Positions 25,975 to 38,000 of a DNA stretch of 64,000 bases are shown here, piece after piece. Each line of letters opens with the position of its first letter. Position 1 is the stretch's first letter. Source of the stretch: Bidens hawaiensis (lineage: Eukaryota > Streptophyta > Magnoliopsida > Asterales > Asteraceae); NCBI GenBank assembly GCA_021521415.1, contig JAIQDT010001956.1, forward strand, positions 62,001-126,000. Direction: 5' to 3'. The notes under the pieces are model-generated. The model ran no database searches. It had not been told where the DNA came from and was given only the letters and a program-made list of their open reading frames with translations. The position numbers and the translations under genes are program-made.

Positions 25975-26300
25975 GTTTGATGTTTCGTCAATATTATTCT
26001 TGATCACCATTCTCTCTAAAGTGTCATTATGAACTCTCACACTATAAATTCACTAAGGGTTCCAACAACAAGCAAGTATCTATTGCTTTTCTAAAATGCG
26101 TGCGAGCAAATTTCAAGAAAAGATACAACAACTGTGGTACAACTATTGCTAAAAGTCTTAACAAGGAAATGGGTATGTTTAGATAAATGATATTTTTCTG
26201 TGGCCATATATTATGTGTATTGAATTATTGTGAAGACGGTTTTATATTGTACTTCGATTAACAACAAAAAAAGCACATGATATACATACATATATATATA
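25975..26300. other. unassigned DNA right of the solo LTR
   Basis: No gene is seen. It continues the host sequence of 12501-13844. A TA run begins near 26289 at the left edge of the next element. Confidence 0.4.
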
Positions 26301-27490
26301 TATATATAGGAGTGGGTTAACGTACAATAATGGCTTATCATACATTACATACGTGACCTTCCAGAGCATTAGATTAAAAAACACGCGGTGGAAATTTCGT
26401 AAATAACCTAACAATAGTTCGTGATCAAAATTCATTGATTACAAATCGACTCTTATCCAAGATCTGAACTCATCGCTCAATCTAATCCAATTTCTAAACT
26501 CTAATCACAGCTTAAAATATGAAATCTCTAAAGTCAAAAACCAAATCAAAATCAAACGGCGTTGAACATCAAGAAATCTTCAAAACTGATCAAAAAATGA
26601 TGATTTAATCAATCGAATTGATGTGTAGAAGTATTTAGATTCATCAATCGATTATGGAATTGCAGAAATAATGCACTCAATCGAGCTCTGATTAGGGTTC
26701 AAAATATTATGTTTAAACGTTCTGAAACAAAATTGAAAACCTTTAAACATTCTGACCAAAAAAGAACATCTTTAAACATTCCAATACGTTCAAAGAAGTA
26801 CTGGGTGTTAAAAAAATGAACATTTTTAAACGTTCTAATGCGTTCAAAGAAGTTTTGGGTGTTCAAAAAATTAGAAGTTATGAACTTCTAAACAGAACTT
26901 CTAAACTAACAAAAAAAAATTAAACACCTGTACATGAAATTGAACACTGAAATCACTTCATATAATCTCGTAATCATCAAAAATTATCAATTGACTGTCA
27001 ATTTGATCATCGATTCGATCATATGAACAAAATATGGAACGCCTGCAACTGGGTTTCTGAAAATGATGCTTAAAACTTTAAACATTTAGTTAAAACCCAT
27101 CACTCAAAACTCAAAATTGATCAATTGAAACTTCAATTGATGATTAACTGGACCAATTTCAAAGTTTAATTGATCAATTAGTTCAACAATTTAATTTTCA
27201 ATTGGTCAGTTTTATCAACTAAAACTGACCTGTGAACAAGTCGTGACGGAGGAAGATGGTGTACGGTGGAAGGAATCACTGGATGGTGGACGGTGGACAA
27301 AATTGTTGGATGGTGACGGATTGCTGAACGGTCATGGTGAAGGTGGATGGAATCGGTGGGAGCAGCGAATCAGATTTGATGAAAATTACAGTATTGCCAC
27401 CGCGTGTTATTTGAAATCGACGAGGATACGAGTCACATACGTAATGTACAATTAGGGATTATTGTATTGGATCCTTTATATATATATATA
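26301..27490. mobile_element. TIR element embedded in TA microsatellites
   Basis: The left end (TATATATAGG...ACATTACATACGTGAC, 26301-26357) and the reverse complement of the right end (TATATATAAAGG...ACATTACGTATGTGAC, about 27431-27485) align over roughly 55 bp with scattered differences. Both ends abut (TA)n runs, so the duplication cannot be separated from the microsatellite. The interior of about 1.1 kb holds no transposase. A short open stretch (27243-27455) is rich in GGTGGA repeats and unrecognised. It is probably a non-autonomous DNA transposon. Confidence 0.5.
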
Positions 27491-27758
27491 TATATATGAA
27501 CACGCGAACAAGGTTTGTTCCAAATGTTGGAATTGGGTTTAGGAAGATATCTCATTTTAACTAAATGTTTTTTAAATGGTATGAAAATAATTAGTATTTA
27601 TAACACACAAATTAGGAAATGTGTGTGTAAAAATTTTAGTTTATAGTAGTAAGAGTAACATGATTAGGAACATTTAATTATAACTTCGCTTTACATGACA
27701 AACACATAGGGATTATCAAAATATTTAAAGTTAAACACATAAGTTAAGTTGCACTAAG

Positions 27759-28219
27759 TGTCACGGAGTTAACTTTTAGACTCACGTGCGGCTCTTATAC
27801 ACCTTCTAAGATCAGCCTTGATCATCAAAACGTAACAACGATTCTAAGACTTGAAAAGGGAACATAAGATTGTTAAGTTGCTTAAGGGAACTTTAGATTG
27901 AACAAGAGAGCTTTACAATGAGAACTTTGTATTGCAAACTTGAAAGGTGATTTACAAATCAGCTGGGTACATCTATTTATACTTGCTCCCCCTACTTCTA
28001 GATTGTTTCTTTCTAGGTCCTTCCACTATTAAAATATTACAAAGTATCTAGATATTTACAAGGAGTTTCTAGAGCTTTATATCCTCATTTTTCTAAGGAA
28101 AAATCCAGAATTTTCCAAGGAAAATATCCCAGATATTTTTTAAGTCTTGAACTTTTGAACTTGCTGGAATTTTTCGGAAAAACAGGCTACTGCGATCTGA
28201 TTTTAGGCAGATCGTGACA
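27759..28219 (-). repeat. element E 3' LTR (short-LTR gypsy)
   Basis: 461 bp, TG...CA. It is bounded on the right by a typical polypurine tract (minus: GGTGGGGGAGAA, 28220-28231) directly against the LTR start TGTCACGATC. A minus-strand TATAAATA box lies at about 27974-27981. CTAAG (27754-27758) is the candidate left target-site duplication. Only 46 bases of internal sequence follow before element C cuts in at 28266; the rest must lie beyond the window. Confidence 0.8.
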
Positions 28220-28265
28220 TTCTCCCCCACCTAAACTCGCGACGTCCTCATCGTGCCAGCTGCAT

Positions 28266-30559
28266 TGTCACACCCCGATAAAAGAAGGCGGAACATGCCA
28301 GGATGCAACGTGATTGGACAAATACACAAGACACTATATAAACTGCAATGTTTAATCAACTCATTTTATTTCATAAATCAATAAACAACACATCTCGTTC
28401 ATACAAGTAACAATTATATTGTTCGGTTTACTAATATCCTAATAGTCTTGGTAACGTTTTTCGTCAAGTGCTCGAGTCAACAAAAGTCAAACCTGTAACA
28501 TTTCATAAAATAAAGTTTGTCAACACAAAGGTTGGTGAACAATTAATAAGTTTGAGCATATAAGTATATAGTAAGAAAAACCACAAAACTTGTATACGAA
28601 ACGATAAATAAAAGAAATAACTTGGATAAATAGATATCTAATAGAATTACGTTAGCGACACCTAGATATAAGCGGACGCCAAATAGTCTAGGATTTTATA
28701 GTTATCGTTAATTGCATTACGTTAACGACACCTTGATATAAGGGGATGCCAAATAGTCTAGGATTTTATAGTTCCACCAACCAAAAGCAATAAACAAATA
28801 GGCATACAATCATAGAACACTAAATCGAACAATTATTCAAGTAAAGTATACAATAACGTTTGTGGGTTAAAATTCAGGTATAAAGCATTTAGTTGAATAA
28901 GTATGAAATGTCACCCCAAAACGAAAGATGGAAAATAGGGTATGAAAGTACTCACTTTCAAGCTATAAACTTGATTTGGTGATAATTTGGAGATTTTTCG
29001 GAACGACGAGTTTAACGTATGAAGCCTAAATAAAAGAAAGTCTTGGATTTAGAAAGGTTGTCTTGAAGATCTTTAAATAAAACAATTGTTACGAAAAGTA
29101 AACAATTAAAGCTCAAGGTTTAAAATGTAACTATTTAAGAATTTATAATAATAACCCCTTTAAAATGTAAGTTTGCTCGAAACCGGGTTAAAGTATTTAA
29201 CCTTAATATTTACTTAACCTAAAAATGCAAATATGCAAGTTCCTTTGGGATAAAGATACTAAAATGGGTCTTTAACGAGTGTTTCAGGTTGTTGGTTCGG
29301 GTCTTGATAATTGGTCAAATCCAAAGTCAATTTTCCAAAATAATGAATGTTATGAGGTAACTCAATAAAACTTATTAAGACTTAACCAAGTATGTAGTTA
29401 TATTGTTTTAGAACTAACATCGTACATTAAGAGAGTGTTCAGTTTTGTCGGTCCAAACAATGTTATGAGATCAAGTTGCATCCAACATTTCCAAGCACTT
29501 AAGAAAATAATTAAAATCAGTTTGTAAACTATTTTTAAAGAAATATACAAGTCTTGATAGCTAAAAACACACTTGTGTGTCTTAAGCGAGTAAAAATCGG
29601 ACTGGTTCGGTTTCTATCTCACAATACGTTCCTTGATGGTCTCCACATGCCCAAATAACCAAGAACTTGTATAATAATGTGCAAATGAAAATACTTAAGT
29701 TTTACAACCAAAAAGTTAACAACAAAGTCTTTAAACAAAAGTTCGGTTTACAATCTAGAGCTATTTACGGATAAACCGAAGCATAGACTCTTAGAACTTA
29801 TAACCATGGAACTTGTAAATATAACAAATAAACTAAAATGAGCAGAAGTTAAGCAAGATTAATATGTGCAAACAAGTTATATAAGTATATATATATCAAG
29901 GACTACGAAAGTCCTCGATGAAGCCTTGCCTTACAAGGCACGAAACTTCACCGACCGGGGTCGGAAAAGTAACCACCAAAGGTAACAAGTGGTGTATATT
30001 ATTTATATGTTGTACAACCATATTCAAGTATTAACAAGACTATACAAGCTAATTAAAATGAAAGATTTAACTCGGTTTGACTTTTGGAAGTCAAGCCTTC
30101 AAGAACAACTAAAACAACCTTGGATCTTTGATGTTTGAGAGAGTTTTTGGAGATGTAGCAAGTGTAAAAATGAAAGAGATGGGTGTGTATATATAGGGTA
30201 AGTTGAAATGGTCAAACATAAAAAGTCTTGCATGAAAATAGGTTAGTTTAAGTCATATGTTTGCATAAAAACAACAAAAAAACGATTTCTGTGCAGACCT
30301 CCATTAGCGCGGCGCTAAGGTCGCAAAGGGAAAAATCTGAACTTTCAAAATTGGCAGTTTTGACCACCGGAGTTGTTTTTAAGCGTTTTAAGGCCATTTT
30401 AGGGATCGAAAAGGGTGTTTTTGAGACCCGACAAGTATAAAACAATAACGTAACATAAAATATATCATTTTGAATTTATCGAAGGTTTCGGTTTACAAAA
30501 CGGGTCGGTTTACATAATAAAACAAATATAAAAGCGACCCGAAATTGACGAATGTCACA
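28266..30559 (-). repeat. element C 3' LTR (left copy)
   Basis: 2,294 bp, TGTCACACCCC...TGTCACA. A 70-bp tandem duplication at about 28642-28775 recurs in the right copy (48331-48470). A minus-strand TATATATA box (30188-30195) has a perfect CG-rich palindrome, TTAGCGC-G-GCGCTAA (30304-30318), about 110 bp upstream in the sense direction. TGCAT (28261-28265) is the candidate target-site duplication. Confidence 0.9.
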
Positions 30560-30576
30560 ATATCCCCTACTTTTGG
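30560..30576 (-). promoter_or_regulatory. polypurine tract of element C
   Basis: Minus strand AAAAGTAGGGGATAT directly precedes the 3' LTR, matching the arrangement in element B. Confidence 0.75.
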
Positions 30577-30592
30577 AAATTTCGTCCCGAAA

Positions 30593-31778
30593 TTAAGATG
30601 AAGATGATGATTCAAACAAGTGTGGATACTTCTCCTTCATTGTGTCTTCTCGTTCCCAAGTGAACTCTGCGCCGCGTCGTGATTCCCATCGAACTTTGAC
30701 TAACCGAATACGACTATGCTTGGTTTTATTATCGTTGCGATCCATGATCTCAACGGGTCGTTCAACTATGATCATCGACTCTTCGACATGTACCTCGTCG
30801 AGAGGTATATGGAGATTTCCCTCGGCTAAGTACTTTTTAAGGTTTGAAACATGAAAATTCGGATGAACACCAGTAAGATCTGCCGGTTGTTCGAGTCGAT
30901 AAGCTACTTTCCCAACCCTTTCGAGGATCTTGAAAGGTCTTATGAAACGAGGAGCTAGTTTTCCCTTCTTTCCAAAATGGACTACCCCCTTCCAAGGAGA
31001 TAATTATAGAAGGACAAGATCGTCAACATTAAACTCGATCGGTTTTCGCCGTTTGTCGCCGTAACTCTTTTGACGACTTCTAGCGGTTAGGAGGTTCTTA
31101 CGGATTTGATCGATAACATTGGTGGCTTTTTGGACCATTTCGGGTCCCGTGATTTGAGCTTCACCGATTTCGTTCCAACTAATCGGAGAACGACATTTAC
31201 GTCCTTAAAGAGCTTCAAAAGGAGTCATTTCGATGCTAGAATGATAACTGTTATTATACGAAAACTCGATGAAAGAAATGTGAGAATCCCAATTCCCATC
31301 GAAATCAAGAACACACGCTCATAGCATATCCTCGAGTTTTGAATTGTATGTTCGGATTGACCGTTCGTTTGAGGACGATAAGCGGTGCTAAGATCGAGAC
31401 ATGTTCCCAAGGCTTCTTGAAGTGATCGCCAAAAATGAGAGGTAAAACGAGCATCGCGATAGAAGATGATAAACAATGGTAAACCGTGTCGGCACACAAT
31501 TTCCCGAACATAGTTTTGAGCAAGTTGCTCGACATAATAATTTTCGCGGATCGGAATGAAATGAGCAGGCTTTGTTAAGCGATCAATGATCACCCAAATA
31601 CTATCGTTTCTTTTTTGGGTGTTGGGTAGTTTGGTGATATAGTCCATAACAATGTCTTCCCATTTCCAATGGGAATCGTTGGTTGCTCAAGTAGACCAAA
31701 AGGTCTTTGATGTTCGGCTTTGACTTTTGAGCAAGTAAGACATTCAGATAAAAACAACGCTACGTCCTTTTTCATAAC
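30593..31778 (-). pseudogene. element C integrase core and C-terminal domain
   Basis: Minus-strand fragments encode the second half of the H2C2 finger ([13 protein letters not shown], about 31730), the integrase core (IDRLTKPAHFIPI, YRPQTNGQSEHTIQ, 31647-31350) and the chromodomain-like tail ([24 protein letters not shown], to 30593). Frameshifts separate them. The upstream part of the same polyprotein resumes at 43445 on the other side of element D. Confidence 0.88.
31774..31778. repeat. target-site duplication of element D, left
   Basis: ATAAC, repeated at 43440-43444 directly after D. Confidence 0.9.
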
Positions 31779-34700
31779 TGTAACACCCCGTGACCGTAGC
31801 GGAAACGTAAACGGGATGCGACAGACACCTCTGATATCAACCACATTGTTTATAAAGAAAACTGAATGCATTAATATACTTCAAAATTACATTATCTCAT
31901 CTTTCATTACCGTCTAGGTGATACACACATCATACAATACGATTCATAATTCTATCTGTTATAATGTATCCTAACGTCCAGCACGCAAACCTTACACACA
32001 TCAAGCACTTAGCACGTAATCAATCACTTTATCTTAGTTGTACCTGAAAAACATGTGAGAAAACGGGTCAACTACGAATAGTTGGTGAGTTTCACAATTT
32101 TAGTAAACCATGATAAATCCATATCATAATATAATATTATATGGGGACACTGTTAACCCATAAATACATTTAATAACCTCTGGGGACACTGTTAACCCAG
32201 AACTTCCAATAACCTCTTGGGACACTGTTAACCCAGAACACTTCCACTAACCTCTGGGGACACCGTTAACCCAGAAACTTCCAATAACCTCTGGGGACAC
32301 TGTTAACCCAGAACACTGTTGCGGGACCTTACAATATTAACAACTCAAACAATTACCATTTTAATACATTACCGTACGATTCCCGTACAATAAACATTAT
32401 ATAAATACATTCATTTCCATGCGTTCAGCATGTACTTAATCATTTTGATAGAAACATGCTTTCCGCCCCGGGAAAATATTTAAAACATTTCAGTAAAAAG
32501 GGGCTCGTGAAACTCACCTTAGCACATGCAAGCAGGTAACAACAATCATTATCAATTAACACTTCCAATCTGTAATATGATCCCTACGATCGTTATTATA
32601 CAATTATTGTTTATATAATCTTTAACCTTATCAATCGGTACATCTGGGGACACTGTTAACCCAGGACTGTACCTGTTCCGGGGGCAATGTTAACCCATAA
32701 ATACTTCTCCGGACTCAGATTGTGATGTCGTTTAGAGTTCCATGGTCACAATTTCTATTAGTCGTTTTCTCGTTTTGCGTGCCTAGCACGAATATCCGTT
32801 TTATGTTTCAAAAATGAGTTTGGTCACACACGACTCGAAAATAGTGGTTGTCTGATAATTTAATTTAAAATGTGAAATTATAGCTCGGTTTAGACGTCTC
32901 GATTGGCCGCGGGACCCGTTTCCGTCTTTGGCGTACCGGAAACTGTTAAATCGGTTAAAAATACCCAAATCATTCGACTTATTTTTGGATGATTCATTTT
33001 TACTTGTTTAACTCAATTATATGAAATAGTCCATTTTTAAGGTTTTTTTACACCAGTCAGCTCGCTTAAGCGAACTTCACCGGTTTACGCGTTTTAACTT
33101 TAAAAGTTTGATAATTAGCACGATTAATTATCCGTTTACTCTCGGATCTTGAAATTTTGGACAAATCACTTTTTAGTAGTGAGGAATTTTATAAAAATAT
33201 TTCCAGAATTAATTCTTATATTTAAAATTTATTTATCTATTTTTAAACACCATTTAAGCACTAAATATGTCGTAAATACCACACGACCTTAGAAAAATCC
33301 CAAATTTTTCCTGGATGTCCCCTGCCATCCACATAGTCCCCTGTAATTTTTCCAGAACCAAAATCTTCTTTTACATGCCCTTTTTCCAAAACCAAGCTAG
33401 AAATCCCTAGAACTCGTTTAACCAAAAAGCCTACTTAGACTTCTCCAACGGACCTAAAATTTTGTGTGTGACTTATACATGATATGAAAAGCGTATCTGA
33501 AATTTTCCAGAATTTTTCATGATATTTAACTATTTTCACCATTTTTGGCCAAAACCGAGCATTAAATTCACCAAATATTCATCCTTTATCCAAAAATTAC
33601 CAAAAATTCACAGAACTCATATTTTCATGTGTTTAACACCTCTGTAAAATTTCATAACCTAACTCTAAAGCATCAACAATCTGTCCAAATTTCCCATAAC
33701 CGAACATAACCGAATATACCTTTCGTTTTCCGCCACTACAAGCTACAAACTCATATTTCCGGCTTATCTACCACTAAATACAGAGCCTACAAAGTACATA
33801 CCACAATGCCAAGCAAGTTACACTCACGATCAAGCCATTTCTTTCTTGGTTACGGTTATGATACTAAAACAAAGATTTAACCGTAAAAATTCGTTTTTGA
33901 TTCGTTTAACTCCTTTCTTGGACCAAGATCCCTTGTATAACCCGTATACATCACTTGATCAAGCAAGAATCGGTTTTCATCTTTGAAACCTCATTTTCTT
34001 CCAAACAAACTCAAGAAACGAAGATGGAAACGTATATAATTCGATCTTTACCTTGGTTTTTCTTGTTAAAAGTCTCGGTTTTTGATCAAGGAGTTGAGAG
34101 GATTTGATGAAGTTTGTGGATTGTTGATTGAAAAAAGAAAAAAAAAAGAAAGTAAAGGCCATAGAGGCCGATCGGTCTACATGTGGGGGTGGGGTGGGAC
34201 CCACAAGTTTATTTTTGGCCACTCATTTGGATATCCGCAATCCGGATAATGTTTTGGATAAACTGGTTCAGTTCGTTTTTCGTTTAAATGTTTAAGTCGG
34301 CTTAAAACGAGGCTAAAACGTCTTTTTCGTCTTAAAAATGAAATTTATATTAAACCGATTTAAAAACTTAAACCATGACATTTATTAACTTAAAACGTCA
34401 TATTATTAGTTATTACGCATCTTTTTCGGCTTGATCGATCGTCTCTTGCTCGGTTTGGTATTAAAGGTGTCGTTTAACGTACCGACGTACTATTAAATCG
34501 AAATCCTTTTTCTGTGCTTTAATCCACTTACCCCGAAGCTTTAATACTTCGTAACATCACTAAATATCATATATCTCGTCTATAATTGAACCCTCGATTC
34601 ATTCGGGTTTCAATAACTATCGATCGTTTGATCGCATATTCAATACGGTGAATTATATATTCACATACAATCAATACAATGAACCATGTATTCTCGTATA

Positions 34701-34791
34701 ATTACCATGGTAACTCATGTACCCGACATTACATATGACGTAACTAACGTCTACCGGTTAGGGTATACCTGGTTTCGTCGGAATCGTTACA
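31779..34791 (-). repeat. element D 3' LTR (left copy)
   Basis: 3,013 bp. It contains the GGGGACACTGTTAACCCA minisatellite, a 12-bp perfect palindrome TCGCTTAAGCGA (33062-33073) and a poly-purine run near 34132-34155. An open frame here (33977-34222) is not recognised and has no support as a gene. Confidence 0.95.
32142..32312. repeat. minisatellite in the D LTR (left)
   Basis: Five copies of a 36-39-bp unit with core GGGGACACTGTTAACCCA start at about 32142, 32181, 32217, 32255 and 32292. Two further degenerate copies lie at about 32645 and 32680. The same array is in the right LTR at about 40789-40960. Confidence 0.85.
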
Positions 34792-34805
34792 TTCTCCCCC
34801 CGTTA
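34792..34805 (-). promoter_or_regulatory. polypurine tract of element D
   Basis: Minus strand AACGGGGGGAGAA abuts the LTR start TGTAACG. Confidence 0.85.
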
Positions 34806-34859
34806 AGAAATTTCGTCCTCGAAATTTTACACGCCCACAATCTCCCTTCGAGAGAAAGG

Positions 34860-37800
34860 TGGGGGGTTTTTCCTTCAGAATTCACCCTCGCGTTACCAAG
34901 TATAATCTGGTCCTCGCTGTGAATTTCCACTTATTCTTAATTAATAACGCTTGGTATGTCCAAACTGTTTAGTTTTCCCGTCTACTATCTTTACGGAATT
35001 AATTATGATATCAAGCATGTCCTCTATGAGTACCTCTATTACTAGTACTCTCGTTGCCTCATCGCTTAGGCACTTTTCAATCTGTATACATGGCAAAATA
35101 TCATGTATAGTACTTAGACTCTGGAGTACTTTAATTGATAGACTAAATGACCAACCATGGAGATAGTTCTCATGGGGTCTAATATATTAAGAAGCTATTT
35201 TCGGTTTTGCGAAACCTCATATCACCTCTCTCTAAGGTGATGCCTTAAAATGCCTTGTCACCTCTATTTAGTGACAATGGTTTCCTTTAAACGTTGACAT
35301 AAATCCTTTGCCAATCCTCACGCTACTTTTGACTTCTCTTAAACATTATAAACCCGATTGGTTGTTTCTCGGATCAATTCAAATCTTATGGCTCGATCGA
35401 CGCTCATTTTCAATTTAACTAATTGGTGATAACTACTTCACCCATAGAAAGCTTCAAGCTCTCGATGCTTCCTTCCCCTCCTTCCAATAATGAAAGTAGG
35501 ATGACTATTTTGATCTGAGATCATTGAAAATGGTACTCCACGACGAGTTACCATTTCAACATCATGAATTTAGGCGAGAATTCATTGTGGCAATCGTCAT
35601 AGATTGGGATGAAATGCGAGGACTGGTTAATCGATCCGCGATTACCTAATTTACCTCATTCCTTTGATATATCATGGGAATTTGCGTCCCGAAATCCATT
35701 GTAATTTATTCCCACTATCATTGGCGAATTTTTTCTGTCGTTGTGGCGTTCCCTAGGGTTTTCGGTGTGCAGCCTTATCTCTTGCATAACTCAGTATTCA
35801 CCAACACACGTGACCATATCTTTCTCCAAACTCCACCATTAATAAAAATCCTTTCAGATACCCGTATCATCAATAGTCAAATCCGATCCCGGGTGTATGG
35901 ATTATTTCGATCTATGCGCTTCGTCAATGATTAATTCACGAAGGTCATGGAGAGTCGGGATCCAAACCCAATTTTTGAAGTAGAGAATTTCGTCCACGCG
36001 TTGTTCGAAATTCTTCTCATTGCCGTAAAGTTCCTCCTTTTCCAATTGTCCCTCTTTCAACGCCTCACGTTGAGCGACTCGACTCAGATCCGAAAAGTTC
36101 GACTGGACTATCATCCCCAACGCCCTCATTCGCAATGGCTTAACCCGATCTTTCCTACTCAAGGCCTCGGTTACGACGTTAGCCTTGCCGGGTGGTAACG
36201 GATGTCACAGTCATAATTGTTTAACAACTCAACCCATCTTCGTTGCCTCATATTTAGTTCTTTCTGATCGAATATGTGATGCAAACTTTTATGATCGGTG
36301 AAGATGGTGCACTTCGTATCGTAGAGACAATGTCTCCACATTTTAAGTGCATAGATAACCCCTCCCAGTTCTAAGTCGTGAGTAGTGTAATTTTACTCGT
36401 GTACTTTTAACTGTCGGGAAGCATAGACTATAACCTTAATATACTGCGTCAACACGCATTCTAACCCTTTACGCGATGCGTCACAATACGCGGTAAAACC
36501 ATCGTCTCCATCGGGGAGACTTAAAATCGGCGCTTGGCACAATTTTAATGGTTTCTATTTTATTTGGATCTTTGTGAAATCCTTGTTGCTTTACAACATG
36601 ACCAAGGGATTATGCATTCTTTATTCAAAATCACATTTTGAAAACTTCGCGTACAACTCCCCTTGCTTTAACACTTCCACAATTTTCCTTAACCGTCGAT
36701 CGTGCTCTTCTTTACGTTGCGAATATATTAAAATATCATCAATGAATGTTATGACAAATTTGTCAAAATAAAGTTACAGACTCGGTTCATGAGTTCCATG
36801 AATGCTGCCGGCGCATTTGTTAGCCCGAAAGGCATAACTAAGAATTCATAATGGCCGTAGCGAGTCCGAAACACTGTTGTTGCAACGTCTTCCTCTTGGA
36901 TCTCTCATTTGGTGATAACTATATCTAAGATCAATTTTTCTAAAAAAATAAATCGTCTCTTGCAGTTGGTTAAACAGATCATTCACTTCGAAGAAGTGAG
37001 CACCTACTCTTGATCGTCACTTTTCAATTCTCCCTAATCAACACATATCCTAACACTTCCGTCCTTCATTTCCCAATTAAAACTGGTGCACCCCATGGTG
37101 ACTAACTAGGTCGTATAAAACCTTATCCAACAATTCTTGTAACTGACTGGATAATTCTTGCATCTCGGACGGTGCAAGTCAGCAGGATGCTTTAGCAACA
37201 GGGCCAGCTTGAGACATTAAATCGATTCTGAATTCGACCTGTCGGGCTGGCGGTAATCCAAGGAGTTCTTCTGGGAAAACCTGTGGAAATTTGCGCACCA
37301 CCGGGATATCTTCTATATGTTTTCTTTTAAATACTTAGGCAATCACGTTTGTTAAATACACCACGTCTTCTTGTCGTAAATATTATAACATCTCAAGATG
37401 AGATTTGAGTGGCAACATAATACCGTACACTTTTCTCTGTATTTAATCGCTTCATCGTCCGAAAGAGAGCTTCTAATCATCTTCTTTTCATATTTGATTT
37501 CTGCTTCATGTTGAGTTAGCCAATCCATGCTAACTATTACGTCAAAACTTCTTTGCTTTACTGGTCGTAGGTCAATAAGGAAAGGTTAATCGTTCAGAAT
37601 AATAGGAAAATTCCGTACAATTTAGTTAACCATTAGGGATTTACCGTTAGCGATTCTACAGTATAGGGTTCTATAGTTTCACTAATCGGTATCTTTCCAA
37701 AGGGTAGGAGGTTAGTAGGAACTAACTTCTATCGACGACCGTAAAAATATCACTGAAGCCTATTGATTTAAAACTACAACGTACTTAATACTACTTTTGG

Positions 37801-38000
37801 ATCATGACGTGCTTTATTTGAATTACTCACAAAAGCACGGCTCCTTGCTTGATCAGAGGTTGATGCTTGTCATGAGGTTCGTCTTCCAATGACACCTTGG
37901 TTCAACTTTGGGCAATTTCTCTTGAAACGTTCTGTACTGCCACATTCATAGCAAGTACAACTGTTTGGCATAATTTGGTTTCTTTGAATGGGTTGTTATT
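34860..38000 (-). pseudogene. element D gag-pol, heavily decayed
   Basis: Minus-strand pieces in shifting frames include a zinc knuckle with the His replaced (CYECGSTERFKRNC, about 37960-37910) and the protease-linker phrase FDVIVSMDWL (about 37545). Reverse transcriptase spans about 37260-36720, with FIDDIL near 36740. RNase H follows near 36530 (YCDASRKG). The H2 half of the zinc finger lies at 36000-35902 (DEAHRSK), with the integrase core near 35640-35400 and a tail with REDQI-like residues near 34900. No open frame exceeds about 90 codons in this direction. It encodes no usable protein. Confidence 0.85.

Noticed and set aside
33977..34222. Frame in the D LTR as a gene, also seen in the other LTR (42742-42942, opposite strand)
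   Set aside because: Different strands and frames open in the two nearly identical LTRs; no motif.
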